This document shows positions 33,144 through 45,726 of a stretch of 64,000 bases of DNA, in pieces. The stretch spans positions 186,001 through 250,000 of the forward strand of contig CAMRHE010000324.1 of assembly GCA_947044405.1 (NCBI GenBank). Reading direction: 5' to 3'. The stretch comes from Leptodactylus fallax. Its lineage: Eukaryota > Chordata > Amphibia > Anura > Leptodactylidae. The translations under genes and the position numbers were made by a program. Within the stretch, counting starts at the first letter, position 1, and each line of letters starts with the position of its first letter. Under the pieces are notes generated by a model, which saw nothing but the letters and a program-made list of their open reading frames with translations, was not told the DNA's origin and did not search any database.

Positions 33144-35967
33144 CTGAGTGGTGGTAGCTGTGGCAACATGTTTGGAAGTGAGCAGGGCATAATATGATGA
33201 ACCAGACAGCAGGATATATCTGTCTGAGTGGTGGAAGAGGTGGTAGCTGTTTAGAAGCAGCAGGCACCATCAGCAGTATAGTAACATGATAGAACATGAT
33301 GATAAAGGGAGACTGTGGCAGCACTAATCGGAGGCATCAGCCAAAGGTGTGTGAAAATCCTCACGGATCCAGGCTAGCAGAAGACAGTTTAATCTTGCCC
33401 ATTACACTTGAGACTGGACAAAAATCCCATGGCAAACTAAGCCAGCTCTCTCTACTGCTCTAACCTATTGGCCCAGAATTCCATGGGGTCACAGTTTTCT
33501 GCTAGAATATAGGTGTACTCTAGGTATGACAGTACCTGTTGGTGAAGCCAATGGGTACCAGTTGCCTGTTTTGACTCCAGTTGGTGCTGCGAGTTGAAAA
33601 ATTTTTTGGTTCATCATTTTCCAGATACTGTACTGGGCCTGGCTGCTAATGATGATAAATTTGTTGGCTTCTTCAAAGGGCTTGAAAAGCCGGCACACTT
33701 CCCTCATGAGCCTCCAATGATTTATCTTGAAATAACACATTGTCCCTGTGGTCTGCTGCATGCAGTGATTATTCACCACCTTCTGCTGCTCACACATGTG
33801 CTTCAGCATGTTTAAGGTGGAGTTGAACTGAATTGGAACATCGTAGATAAGGCAGTGCAAAGGCAGTCTGTTTGTCACTGCAAAACGACCAGTGTGTTTT
33901 TTGTGATATAAGAATGGCTGAAATTCGCCATGAGGAGCACCTCTTTTAAGATGCTATATAGGTTAAATATTAGAGACATATGCCATACAGACAATGTGTT
34001 ATTCATCCTAACTGCAGAACAGCAGCAATACTGCTGTCATTGTCGCTGACAACACTGCCCGGTTGGAGTTGGCGAAGATCCATCCAGAAGAATACTTGCT
34101 GCAGTATGCAGGCTAATACTTGAAATACTTAAAATGGCATGGCAGCACTTCACCTTACACCCATGAAATAAGGGGGGAAGAGGAGGAATGGAAGCAACAC
34201 ATTGCCCTGATGAAGATGGTGGTGGGATACAGTTCAAAAAGGTGGGTCCAGCGGAGGTGGATCCTGCATGGTGTTGGAACTGGATCTGCACAACCAGGGT
34301 GGAACTAACATCCTTGCTGCTTTTCTTGATTGTGACCACCACATTCTCCAACCCATGGCAATATAGCTATCGTAGAGAAATAATAGTGGCTAGGTTGGTG
34401 AGGTTGAGCCCATGCCATTAGTTGGAATAAAGCAGTAGAATCCACTAAGTTGGTGGCAGTGACTGCACCTCCAGCACCTTGGCCAGGTGTGAGTTAAGTT
34501 GCAGAACCATCAGATGACTGGACTCATACTGCTGTTTCCTGGACACACATTCCTTTATGGATGACTGACATTGGCGTGTAAGGGCAGAAATAGGAGAAAC
34601 AGTTGGTTATGATGATGATAATGACAGCCTTGTGCTAGGTGTAGATGTGGCCTGTCCTCAAGGAAGATCACAGGGGCAGTAGAACAGTGTTTCCTATATT
34701 TGTTTTTGCACAGCAATGGCTAAGTTTCTGCTTGTAGATCTTGCACATTGCAATATAATTATCATTTTGGAATGAAGAAAAAAATTTTCACATCAGAGAT
34801 GACCATGTGTAATTGCTGCCGCCAACACTAGTAGCAGCAGTGTCTGCTGTTACCACCACCAGTGCCCCCACCCCCACCCAAAAGGCTTCCGCTAGGTCTG
34901 CACCAGGTAAGATTTTGGGATATTGGGCCTGCGCAAAGCTGTAAATGTTACTATCACCACTGCCACCACCCCCTTCATCTGATGTCATAGAACCACACAC
35001 CCAGACACTACTTATTCCACCGCCAAGAGTTATGTCTTTTTCCTCTCTTGCACACAAACACACAAATAATGAAGTTTTTTTTTTTTAGATTAATGCAGGC
35101 TGCAAAATTTATATATATGAATAATAAGAAAAAAAAATTACTTAAGCTAATAGTTTTTTCATATTAACACTCTGTCACACTGTGGATTGAGTGGGTAGAG
35201 CTGAAAAAAATGCTAAATAACAAGAGTTTTCTTTTCAGATTAGTGCAGGCTAACTGTTAAACTGTATTGGATGAACAACAAAAACAACAACAAAAATTTT
35301 GTTTGAGATTTTTTTTCAGATTAGCACAGATGGAATCAATTCTTCAACAAAAGATTTTTCACTAATAGGACTGACTGTCAGTAAAAAGTATGTTTAAACA
35401 CTTTGTTAAACACACTATGTTTATACAGTTGAAATTGCTCTACTGCACAACAGACTGAGACAAAATTAGATTATTGGCAATGAAAGGGTTATTAAAGCAT
35501 TATTTATCTGTAATTCTGTATTAGAGCCGGAATGCTGCTGTCAAGCTCACAACGGATACTCTTCTTCACTTCTGTCTATGAATTATATCACTAATTTACC
35601 TGCAATTGCTTAAATCTGACTAAATTCTTCTATTCCTAACTATTGCTTGCAAATTTGTAAGCTATTCACAACTGTACCCAGTATGATGCAGTGAGATGAA
35701 TCACTGATCCTTTACTATCTCCATCATTATTGCAACTACCTTCTGTTAAAGCCCACAGCACTTTATACCAAGCACTGTCTAATGGCTGAGAGGTTGTCAG
35801 CTAATGTCTGGTGGGGCTAGAACGTCACACATTGACTCACAAGACGTGTCTCTTCTGTATTTCCTGGGCAATACATGTGGCAGTGGCGATTTTAGTTTGT
35901 CCGAGATGAATCACAATTTGGAATATTCGGGTCGAACCCGGTTCATAACAAATCAGTTTGCTCATCT
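33144..35967 (-). mobile_element. hAT element relic with transposase, copy 2
   Basis: Minus-strand element whose 5' terminus is at 35967. Reversed, it reads TAGAGATGAGCAAACTG, matching other hAT tips here. It then holds about 900 bp of AT-rich leader (35967-35060), a low-complexity Ser/Thr/Gly-rich region (35063-34788) and transposase remnants down to 33490. The far end is not a recognisable terminus but the junction with a Tc1 fragment. It shares its last 450 bp with copy 1 at 1506-3550. Confidence 0.7.
33489..34100 (-). pseudogene. hAT (ZBED-like) transposase core remnant
   Basis: Reading the minus strand from about 34050: SDNDSSIAAVLQLG (the D-N-x-x-N region of the RNase H-like fold); then, at 33878-33489, RLPLHCLIYDVPIQFNST, LNMLKHMCEQQKVV, INHWRLMREVCRLFKPFEEA and NKF. 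LPxHxLIxDVPxxxNSTxxML...EQQ and W.LM..VC..LKPFEEA are signature segments of ZBED/hAT transposases. RW in the canonical RWNST motif is QF here, and stops intervene. 34351-34037 carries further decayed sequence. Confidence 0.85.
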
Positions 35968-36101
35968 CTATTCCTTAGTCATTAAAGTATGGGAAGCAGG
36001 AACTCATAGCATAATACATAAGTATAACTTTAGGAGATCCTCTCCCAGCACAGGCTGGGAAATCCTCGTGTCTGAGACTTCGTAGTGTAAAAGCAACCTT
36101 A

Positions 36102-36321
36102 GGCTACGCCCCACGTTGCGGAAACACAGCTTTTTTTGTTGCAGATTTTGCTGCGATTTTTGGAGCCAAAGCCAAGAATGGCTACAAAAGGAATTGGAAA
36201 TATATAGGAAGTTCTTATACTTCTACCTGCTTCTAAATCCACTCCTGGCTTTGGCTCAAAAAAACCACAGCAAAATATGCAACAAAAAAAAGCTGCATTT
36301 CCGCAACGTGTGGCCATAGCC
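36102..36321. mobile_element. Foldback MITE C (Harbinger-type)
   Basis: 220 bp from GGCTACGCCCCACGTTGCGG to GCAACGTGTGGCCATAGCC, flanked by TTA at 36099-36101 and 36322-36324. Arms pair throughout (GAGCCAAAGCCAAGAATGG against CCACTCCTGGCTTTGGCTC). Closest relative is MITE A. Confidence 0.88.
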
Positions 36322-36324
36322 TTA

Positions 36325-36968
36325 GATTGGGTTTATATGAGCTTTTGCTCAACAATGCATACAAAATGCATGTATTTCTGTGGAGAAAAGCACTATGTAA
36401 ACCCAGCCTTGCTGACATAGTAGAAATATGCTATTCATAACTGCAACTAAAGAATGTATACAGTTATTAAATGGTAACTAACTTTTCAGACAATTCAGTC
36501 TCCTTTCATAGAGCATGTGATTCTAGACCAAAATGCAGTGTACTTTAATTAAAAATGTTGCTGCTTTCTGCCTGAACAACCTCTCTAAATTTCCTGCCAG
36601 TAGGTGGCTCCCTTGTAGCTAATTTTCATTTCATTCCCTGTTACTAGGGAGGTAGGTCCTTTCCATAGATACATTAAAAAGCAATACATCTGTTTTATAT
36701 TCACACAGTGAATAGAGATGGGGGAAGGGTATTTTCCTCACAGCCTTCACAAATATCTAAAAACATCTTTCTCTGTGAGCTGACCTGAACATTCTACACA
36801 TCTCACAGCTTACAATGTAAGAAAAGTCTACTTGTATCTTCTGGCTGCTTGTATGATTACAGATGGGATGTTAGTCATAGACAGCAAGCAACTTTACTGA
36901 CTGAACTCATAGATTTGCTATTTTTCTATGTCGGTTATGTTTTTTTAGCTGCATCATGGCTGCAAGTG
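36325..36968. other. Unassigned spacer
   Basis: No feature recognised between MITE C and the Tc1-type MITE. Confidence 0.3.
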
Positions 36969-37185
36969 CAAGTGCATCTCAATAAATTAGAATATCTTTA
37001 AAATGTTTATTTAAGTAATTAGATTAAAAAAGTGACCTCCTGGGGGGGCGGAGCCTGACGGTGGAAGGGAATGGTCGCATAGCTGCACAGCTCCAGGCCT
37101 GAGTCTCTTATAGCGACAAATTAGCGACGTGCCCGTGGATTATATTAACCCAAAAGACACTAGGAAAGCTGCCTTACCTCTAGGG

Positions 37186-38469
37186 ATGCCGAGAAGAAGA
37201 AAATCTGCGGTAAAGCCGAAGAAAATATCGGATTTTTACTTCCCCCACGGAGGTGGGGAAGATCAAAATGGCAGCGGCTCACACTCCAGCGCGGTCTCCT
37301 GGGCCTCGACTCCAACTCGAGACCCTCCGGAGGAGAGGCTCACGCTATCGGCGCAGCGGAGAACGCTGTCAGCACCGTCGCTTCATCAGCTGATGGAATA
37401 CGGAGGTCCGGAGGCGTCGGGGCCGTCTACCCGGCGGGCCGGGGAGAGCGCGGTTTCGGGGCCTTCTCGGGCCAACGCACCGAGGCCTATAGGCCTACAT
37501 AATGCGGAGACACCCACCTCGCCTACTGCTAGCCCGGCCAAACAGAAGCACAGGATCCAGACAGAGGAGCCCCAAGAAGGAGAGGTGAGCAATACTACAC
37601 AGCACATACCGCCATCCACCGATTTTTTTGCGGATATTCCGGCAACAGAGAGTTTGCTCACTGAGGCCTCCATGAAAAACATGCTTATGGCCTTCTGTAA
37701 ATCTCTGACAACAGACATGTCCTTAATGGTTAAACCGCTAGATAGAGACCTTCAAGAATTGCAGAAACGCACAGTTCATGTGGAATCTAAAATGGCGGAA
37801 TTTGCCGCCTCACATAATCTTCTCATAGATGCTCACAATGCGGTGGAAAAGGATGTGTCATATCTTAAATCTAAAATAGCAGACCTAGAGGATTGCTCGC
37901 GGCGCAACAATCTGAAATTCCAAGGGATTCCAGAGTCCGTATCTGCGAATAACCTCACAGTTTTCCTTCTAGATCTGATGCGCACGCTAATACCAAGTCT
38001 TACGAAAATGGAATTAACTATTGATAGAGCGCACAGAGTCCCAAGACCTTCACATCTGGATGAAACCGTACCCAGAGATGTCCTAGCAAAGATCCATTTT
38101 TACCGCACTAAAGAGATGGTGCTGCTGACCTCACGGAAAATTGGCCGTTTACCTGATCCATACCAGAAAATATCTATCTACTCTGATCTTTCGGCTGCAA
38201 CACTACAACTAAGAAGGCAATTTATCCCTATCACTATAGCGTTACGCCAACATAATATCCTATACAAATGGGGATTCCCGGTTAGAGTAATCATATCCCG
38301 AGACAACCTTACTTATGTTATCAACTCCCCGGAAGATGGCAAAAAGTTGCTAAATAAATGGGACATTGCAACCAGTGATCTGACCTCCAAACCACCACCT
38401 GGCCCTGTGTCAGATGGATGGCATCGACCGAAAACCCCAAGGCGTCCACCAAAAGGGCTAAACAGCTAG
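37186..38469 (+). CDS. L1 ORF1 protein (RNA-binding chaperone)
   Basis: 427 residues from ATG 37186. An upstream in-frame GTG at 37129 exists, but the ATG in TAGGGATGCCG gives the basic start MPRRRKSAVKPKK usual for ORF1p. Order: disordered Ser/Pro-rich N-terminus (to about 145); coiled coil with heptad-like LQELQKR, ESKMAEF and VSYLKSKIADLED (about 175-225); RRM-like domain from SRRNNLKFQGIPE through IDRAHRVPRPS and AKIHFYRTKE (about 226-320); C-terminal domain LRRQFIPITIALRQHNILYK, WGFPVRVIIS (about 340-400). Known role: trimeric nucleic-acid chaperone coating L1 RNA. Uninterrupted, so possibly translatable. Confidence 0.93.
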   Translation: MPRRRKSAVKPKKISDFYFPHGGGEDQNGSGSHSSAVSWASTPTRDPPEERLTLSAQRRTLSAPSLHQLMEYGGPEASGPSTRRAGESAVSGPSRANAPRPIGLHNAETPTSPTASPAKQKHRIQTEEPQEGEVSNTTQHIPPSTDFFADIPATESLLTEASMKNMLMAFCKSLTTDMSLMVKPLDRDLQELQKRTVHVESKMAEFAASHNLLIDAHNAVEKDVSYLKSKIADLEDCSRRNNLKFQGIPESVSANNLTVFLLDLMRTLIPSLTKMELTIDRAHRVPRPSHLDETVPRDVLAKIHFYRTKEMVLLTSRKIGRLPDPYQKISIYSDLSAATLQLRRQFIPITIALRQHNILYKWGFPVRVIISRDNLTYVINSPEDGKKLLNKWDIATSDLTSKPPPGPVSDGWHRPKTPRRPPKGLNS

Positions 38470-38750
38470 AGACTCACTCTACAACGGATTTCGTATGTCC
38501 ACTATTGCTGAACTTATCCCCCCAAGATTACAACAGCCGCTGGTCCGCTGTACCACATTTCTTTTCCTTGTTTTGTTTCGGTGGCTTACCCACTGGTTTT
38601 TATGTCTCTACAGTTTGTTTGCTCTTCGGTTCTGGCACATGGGGCGTCGTGACTACACAAGGCGGGGACGATTCTGCTCCCTACCGCTATTGGTAACATC
38701 TGAAGTGGGTGGTTGTGGTAAGATCTTTGAAGCATTACTAAATGTGAATT
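38470..38750 (+). other. ORF1-ORF2 spacer of the L1
   Basis: 281 bp between the ORF1 stop and the ORF2 ATG, with several stops in all frames. How ORF2 is translated (reinitiation or internal entry) cannot be told from sequence. Confidence 0.6.
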
Positions 38751-41700
38751 ATGGTACTTAAAATTATGTCTATGAATGTCAGAGGTTTGAACTCCCCTCA
38801 AAAGAGAGCCAATTTGTGGCGAGAGGCCCAAGTTCAAGGCTGTGACATTCTTGCAGTTCAGGAAACACATCTTTTGGAGGTGGATGCCACTCGCATCAAG
38901 CATGCCTCATACCCACACATATTTCACGCTCATTGTACCTCCAAGCGCAGGGGAACACTAATAGGAATCAAAGATTCAGTGGCATTTCAGCTGGTGTCCT
39001 ATTATGCTGACCCTGGATGGCGATTTGTCATATTAGTTTGTATCCTTAATAATGTCACATACACGTTGGTCTCGGTCTACGCCCCAAACAAAAGACAGGT
39101 GTCATTCTTGGGGAAACTCATGAAAGCAGTGGAGCAAAGAAAACAAGGATGCTTAGTATTAATGGGAGACTTTAACATGGCTCCAGATCCAGGGGTAGAC
39201 ACTACCTCTAGCATAGCGACACGTCATCCTTCCTTTTCGCAGGCTATATGGCGCCATGACTTATTTGATATTTGGCGTATCCTTTATAATACCGAAAAAG
39301 ATTATACTTACTATTCAACTGTACACACTAGCTATTCAAGAATAGATTTATTTCTAATAGAACAAGCTAGTATTCCCCTTGCCGTGCAGTCGGAAATTTC
39401 ACAAATAACTTGGTCAGACCATGCAGCAATAACCCTGACCCTAAGGGAAAAATATGATTGCCCTAGAGCGTATATCTGGAGGTGCAATGAATTCTTAATG
39501 TCGCAGCCAAAATATAAAGCAATTTTGGAAAATGACCTGAAGGAATTCTTTCAGATTAATGCTCCCTCAGTATCTAGCCCTGATATATTGTGGAGCTCAC
39601 AAAAAGCCTTTATCAGAGGAACATTTATTCGATTGGGTCACATAGAAAAGAAAACTAGGCTAGCAGAAATTGACCGACTATTGCACCAGATAAAATCTAT
39701 AGATAACGATAATAAAAAATCTCCTTCCCCCCTCCAATGCTGCAAAATTGGTGACGCTACGTCAACAATTGACAGCCTGTCTTCTGCATAAATATGAGAA
39801 GAACCTGAAAAGGGTGAAAGCTACTTACTACTCTCAATCTAACAAAGCAGGCAAGCTCTTAGCGTCCAAGCTTAAACAAAAACATGCCAGGTCTAAAATC
39901 CCGTTTCTTCAGAGTAAGGATGGTGCACACAAAATCTATGATCCTAGTGGCATCGCCAACGCATTTAAAGCTTTCTATGAAGGCTTATATAATATTAAAG
40001 AAGACTCTTCTGTGATACCTCCGGCGAAACAAGACATTGTAAACTTTCTTGCAAGTGCCCAATTGCCCACACTCACTAAAGCACAACTAGACTCTTTGAA
40101 CGAGCCCATCACATCATCAGAGTTGCTGTCAGTAATTAAGTCGCTGCCACCCCGAAAATCCCCGGGCCCAGATGGCCTCACTAATGAGTATTATAAAAAG
40201 TTTTCTCCAATTTTACTTAACCCGCTGTTGTCCTTTTTAACGGCTGTGGTAGACTCTGGCACTATTCCGGGGGAAAATCAGGAGGCACTGGTGGTGACGT
40301 TGCCTAAACCGGGCAAGCCTGCCACCAGCCCCCAAAACTTTTGACCAATATCCCTATTAAACTCAGATTTAAAAATTTACGCCAAAATTATAGCAAATAG
40401 AGTAGCAGCTTGTCTTCCGAGCCTAATAAATTACGACCAGGTGGGATTCATGAAGGGGAGGCAATCATATGACAATACCAGATGCATCTTGAATATTATA
40501 TATCATATTAACTCAAAAAAAATGGAAGCAGTGGTTCTCGCATTAGATGCTGAGAAGGCGTTTGACCGCATTTGCTGGTCGTATGCCTTCCTGGTGATTA
40601 GGAGGATGGGGTTCGAGGGAGCTATTCTGAAAGCAATTGAGGCACTGTATTCTGCGCCTTCTGCAAGAGTATTCACTAACGGGGTAGTATCAGATCCCTT
40701 TTTAATAACGAACGGGACTAGACAGGGGTGCCCCCTCTCACCGCTGATATTTGTTCTCTCGATGGAACCGCTGGCCCAAGCAATTAGACTGGACCCAGAG
40801 GTGGGTGGCATTAATATACGGGACAAAACTCATCTTATATCATTATATGCAGATGATATCATTCTTACTTTGTCCAAGCCACTAAAGTCTGTTCCCCGAC
40901 TTATGGAGATTATAGCTAATTTTGGTCACTTATCATATTATAAATTAAATATGGCCAAATCACAAGCTTTACCCTTGTATATCCCTCCCTCTTTACTACA
41001 TCCCCTACAGTCGAAATATGACTTTGATTGGAGGAAGGAGGGTGTTCAATATTTGGGGATACAGGTGACACCCAATACGGGGGCCCTATATAGAATTAAT
41101 TACATACCCATGTTGAAAACACTGCAGGATGAGATGGAGAGAATGTCCCCAATAGACGTGTCTTGGATGGGACGTGTCGCGGCTTTTAAGATGTTATTAT
41201 TGCCTAGACTCCTATATCTGTTTTGCACACTCCCGATAGCCGTCCCAGTTTCGTTTTTCGAAACTATGCAAAGGATGATCTCAAAATACATATGGAATGG
41301 AAGGAGACCCAGGGTTAACAAAAGCTTCCTATTTAAACAAAGAGAAGCGGGAGGACTGGGGGTGCCAGTGGTTAGGAATTATTACATAGCGTCCCTAGTC
41401 ACACAGTGCGCTAGATGGAGATTAGCTGATACCTCGGTACCATGGATCCACATAGAGCAATCGTTCATATATCCTTTAAGACTGAAGGACACCCTGTGGG
41501 CGCCCTTCTGGAACATTCCTATGCCTGAGTCCCTGTCCCCAGTTATGCAAGCAGCTGTGATCGCATGGAAGCTGCTTCACGGGAAAGCAAATCCTACAAG
41601 TCACTTTTATGCCTCAGAGATGCCTTTGTCACTTATGGCCTGGGCGATAGAAGACCTAGTAATTTTGGAATGGGAGATGAAGGGGATTACACAGGTCTCC

Positions 41701-42513
41701 CACTTACAAATCTGATACCAAGCAATTTTTATCATTTACTGTACAGATCTAACACAGAAATTTGGAATTCATAGAGGTGACTTCCTTAAGTACTCTCAAA
41801 TAAGGCATTTTATATCTAAGAACCCGATATCGACAGTACCCCACAGTAATAAGGTATTCACCTGGATGTCGACTAAGATGAAGGGTTTAAGGTTTCTATA
41901 CGATAGAATGGATGGAGTAGCAACTTTTACTAGATCTACACCATTCCGTTGTTGGGAGAGGGATTTGGGAAGAACCATCACCTTGGATGAGTGGGAACAA
42001 GCTATCAAACTTAGTCATACATCCTTAAAATGCAATACTCACATAGAAACGGCTATGAAAGTGACTTTAAGGTGGTACAGAACCCCATCCACTTTACACA
42101 GGGCATACCCGTCAGTCTCTGAGGAGTGCTGGAGAGGATGTGGAGGGAAAGGAACACTTATCCATATTTTGGGACATTGCCCCATAATTTGTGGATACTG
42201 GCATAGGGTCTTTGTCATGTTATCAGAAATATTTAATTTCCGCCTCCCCTACTCCTCACCTCTGGCCATCCTATCAATTGGAATTCCTGAGGAACTGAAC
42301 AAATATAAAAAACTCCTCTGTAAAATCTTGACAATAGCTAAATTAATGTTGGTGCAAAGATGGAGATCAGTTACCCCTCCGTCAGACTCCACATTGTTGT
42401 TGGCTATTAATACTACATATACCTATGAGAGGGTAATTGCACTGGGAAATGACTCCTATCTTAGATTTGCAAACATATGGAACGCATGGGCTAACTCTCG
42501 ATTTGTTGCATAA
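38751..42513 (+). pseudogene. L1 ORF2: endonuclease and reverse transcriptase, three lesions
   Basis: About 1250 codons from ATG 38751. The APE-type endonuclease spans about residues 1-235 (MNVRGLNSPQKR, VQETHL, YAPNKR, GDFNMAPDPGVD, SRIDLFLI, WSDHAAI): all expected catalytic residues are visible. Reverse transcriptase motifs: SPGPDGLTNEYY, VTLPKPGK, DQVGFMKGRQSYDNTR, ALDAEKAFDRI, NGTRQGCPLSPL, SLYADDIIL (YADD active site), KLNMAKSQ, VQYLGIQ. The C-terminal Cys/His block is CWRGCGGKGTLIHILGHCP. Lesions: a frameshift at about 39715-39745 near A- and C-runs; TGA at 40342-40344, where CGA (Arg of the usual NFRPISLLN) is expected; TGA at 41713-41715. The rest of the frame is open to 42513. Confidence 0.95.
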
Positions 42514-42516
42514 CGA

Positions 42517-42792
42517 GAGCCAGGAAGCAGGGAGGTTTTAGGGAGTGGAAGCGGAATGGAGCATATGAAAGGACCGTCTTTGAAATATGTCACGCTAACC
42601 CTGGAAATGTGCCTAAATGTTAGTGTTATTGTTACTGTTATCGCTTACTCAATTTCTGTTTTCTATTTGCTGTCTTATTGATGTACAATCCAAAGAATAT
42701 GCCTTGAACAAACTATGTAAGAATGTATATCATAATGTATGTCAATATTCTTTCTCACATTTATTTTGAAAATCAATAAAAATTATTGAAAC
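42517..42792 (+). other. L1 3' UTR and tail
   Basis: Non-coding, AT-rich, ending TCAATAAAAATTATTGAAAC. AATAAA can serve as polyadenylation signal. There is no long poly(A); the terminal TTATTGAAAC resembles short-tail 3' ends in Tx1-like L1s. Confidence 0.6.
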
Positions 42793-43112
42793 TAAAAAAG
42801 TGACCTCCTATATTTTCTAGATTCTTTACACAAAGAGTGTTCTATTTCAAGTGTTTTTTTTTTCTGTAAATGTTGATTATGGATTACAGGTAATGAAAAC
42901 CAAAATCTAAGAAGATTTGAATATTGTAAAAAAGTTCAGTATTGTAAATTCAGTGTGTCACCTGCCAAGGTTTCCTAAGCCTTTAAATGGTCCCTCAGTC
43001 TGGTTCAGTAGGACACACAATCATGGAAGACGCTGATTATGAATTGTATTACTGAATCACTGAAATGAATGAACGTTTCAAAGATATTCTAATTTTTTGA
43101 GATGCACCTGTA

Positions 43113-44788
43113 TTTGCAATTTAGTGTTCTTGGATCTCCTACAGTATATTATGGTCACATGGGCTTTTTTCTCTCAGCTATTCATTTGCTATTGCACAGT
43201 TACTCCTGGCAGAATTACATGCAAATAAACCAGTAGTATTTATATAATTGATAGGGTTTTGGGGCAAAGTGCTCCTTATTGCACACAGCCTCAGAAACAA
43301 ATGTAAATTGTGCTGTAACCATAATGGGGATATTAGCAGCAGAAAAACTGATAAAACATCATGTATGATGGTTTATACAGTCATAGAAGGTACTATCCAG
43401 CAATATGCTGCACATATTTCATTTTTTCTTGAAAACTCTGATATTCTTTAAAGGGGTATTCCCATCTCAAGGTTCCTATCTAGCTAGCTAACTTATGTAA
43501 ATTCTTGAATTTTCCTAAATAAATTGCTTTGTTTACCTGCTATGTGAAATTATTCCTTCTATTATTTAAATAACATTTCTTTGGTCCCAGGCCTATCTAA
43601 TCACAGGATGGGTGATGTGACTCACTGCTCTCTGGAGGGGAGGTTAGATTAGATTAGATATTAGATTTCTAGTAATCATAATAAATAACCTTTCATGGTA
43701 AAGGCAATGTCTATATCTATTGAGGTATTTTATAGTGTTCTGTCCATCAATCAAAGTCCGCCCACCAGCCTGTTGAAGAATACAGGAAGTGAAAAGAAAA
43801 GAGAGCAGGTAGGGAAGTTCTCAATTTATCAGTATTTTTTTTTCTCTATGTCTCTATCTATATTTAATAAAAGTACTGATTCCATTGTTTTATTCATGAG
43901 TATTAAGTAAATATAATAAAACATATAATCATATGATAAAATACAGAAATTAGTTATATGCATATTTTAATCCATACAATTTTTTATACATATCTTGGAC
44001 TCAAACAGGATATTTTTGTGCGGTCTGTAGTGCATTTTTTCTTTCTTTATTTTTTTATTCAAAGACAATGGATTGCAAAAAGGGAAGAGACAGATAATAC
44101 TGTTTTTTATGCATGTACTCTATGTCTTGGATAAAAAGTTGTACAAGAAACAGTACTGTGTGAATCTGTCATAAGGTAAATCTCTGAGAATTATGAACTG
44201 TTCCAGAGCATATAATGTATAGCAATGATATTGAATATAGTGAGTCATAAAGCAAAATATTTATTAATCACAGAATTGTCTTCTTACAATAGACACAGCA
44301 GTTCAATTTTGTTTGTAGCTTGTCACAAAATAGAAATGTTCTATTCTACCTATTGCTCAGGAAATCCATTTGTGTCTGACAGTCTAAACTCTCATGAGTG
44401 AGAAGAATGACAAAACTGATGAAGAAATTCTCTACTGAACTCTTATTTTTTTGACCTGTGTAGAACATACATCCAATATCAAAAGCAAAACCTGTGTTAC
44501 AGTACTTGTAATGGCAGAAATTTACTAAAATAGGCACGCTGAAAAGTGGCAGATTTTTGGCACATTACTATTTGTGACAAAAAATGTGGTATTTTCTCAA
44601 TTTTTCAAACTACTTGCCACTTTTTAGAAAAGTGAGGGCAGCAGATAGGATATAAAAGAAGGCCGGGGCGGGGACACCTCAGGCTGGCAAATTTACTATA
44701 ACTTATGTCAGCAAATTTACTGATGTATATTTAAATTTTGGAATCCCTAACATGAACCAAAACCACAAACGAATGATCAATGAATCAA
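43113..44788. other. Mostly unassigned, AT-rich
   Basis: At 43448-43451 TTAA is followed by AGGGGTATTCCCATCTC, a T2/Kolobok-like left end whose right end I cannot find. (AGATT)n-like repetition lies at 43644-43665. 44560-44720 contains a diffuse inverted motif around AAATTTACT. No gene. Confidence 0.35.
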
Positions 44789-45470
44789 GCATGGTGGTGG
44801 AGGGGTGGTAATTTGGGCTTGTTTTGCAGTAACAGGACCTGGTATCTTGCAGTCATTGAGGGGAATCTATTAAGACTGCTGATTTTTACACCAGTGTTAA
44901 CGGATTCCCCAACAGGCATAAAACTTGCCTCTTAGTAATTCTAGCTCATGTCGGTGTGCATGATCACAAGTCTACACCAATCAGGAATTTGTGTAGATTT
45001 TTGATATAACTCACTCCAGTTTTCATGTGTGAGTTACAGTAAATCTGGCACATCAGGGCATTACTACTACAACCTACCTAGATTCCAGCAAGCAGGGCAC
45101 AGAGGCTGAGATGTGCCAAAGCATGATGTGCTACTTTCTAGGTGTATTCACCTTTATAAAGGTCAACCATGAACTTCTCTGTGTACCAATATTTTCCAGA
45201 GTCAAATAGAAGGCCATCTATCCTAAAGCTAAAGTTTAACTGAAACTGGTTCATAAAACATGACAATGATCCCAAGCACACCAGTATATCTACAAGAATA
45301 GAATCGAGGTGTTGCAATTGCCCAGTCAAAATCTAGACCTCATGTTGGGGGACCATAAGAGAGCTGTACATAAATGAATGCCCACAAACCTCAACAAACT
45401 GAAGAAGAGTGAGCCACAATTTCTTCAGAACAATGTGAGACAAATAAACTCATACAGGAAACATGTCACT
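44789..45470 (+). pseudogene. Tc1-type transposase relic, split
   Basis: First piece, 44790-44856: CATGGTGGTGG..GTGGTAATTTGGGC, coding HGGGGVVIWACF (the GGGSxMxWGCF block before the second catalytic Asp). The second piece, from about 45160, includes [10 protein letters not shown] with the second catalytic Asp at 45258-45290, then decays. The two are separated by about 300 bp of inserted repeat (44857-45155). Heavily mutated. Confidence 0.75.
44857..45155. repeat. Inserted repeat with terminal hairpin
   Basis: Begins GGGGAATCTATTAAGACTGC and GGATTCCCC follows at about 44901-44910, forming an imperfect hairpin. The rest (TCTACACCAATCAGGAATT, AACTCACTCCAGTTTTCATG) has no coding potential. Family unknown. 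Confidence 0.4.
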
Positions 45471-45726
45471 TTTGCTTTGACATAACTTTTCTGCTGTGTT
45501 TGCCTTAAAGAGCTAGAAATTGGATAGACAGGTTCCTGTAATACACTATATTTTAAGCCAATTTAAGGTTTAGTTCATACAAATATATACATTTAACACA
45601 CATATATATCCCTAAAACAAATCCATCATGTTTAACATAAAGTCTAATCTATAGGCATCATATTACAGACCAGGAAGAGATGAGTATATATAAGGGTATA
45701 TAAGGGGATGGAGCGATAGCTGTCAG
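45471..45726. other. Dispersed repeat and spacer
   Basis: 45484-45580 is the reverse of the repeat at 31597-31690 (TAACTTTTCTGCTGTGTTTG, CTAGAAATTGGATAGACAGG). The remainder is unassigned. Confidence 0.45.

Larger units (their letters stand above)
37042..42792 (+). mobile_element. Full-length L1 (Tx1-like) LINE
   Basis: 5751 bp with a 5' UTR starting GGGGGGGCGGAGCCTGACGG, ORF1, a 281-bp spacer, ORF2, a 276-bp 3' UTR and an AATAAA-containing tail (about 42770). Perfect 17-bp target duplication TAAAAAAGTGACCTCCT at 37025-37041 and 42793-42809. The full length, exact TSD and open ORF1 indicate a fairly recent insertion into the MITE. Confidence 0.96.
36969..43110. mobile_element. Tc1/mariner-type MITE split by an L1
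   Basis: Left end CAAGTGCATCTCAATAAATT then AGAATATC; right end reversed CAGGTGCATCTCAAAAAATT then AGAATATC, next to TA (43111-43112). With the L1 and one target duplication removed it would be about 370 bp, a non-autonomous element. The L1 lies at 37042-42792. Confidence 0.82.
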
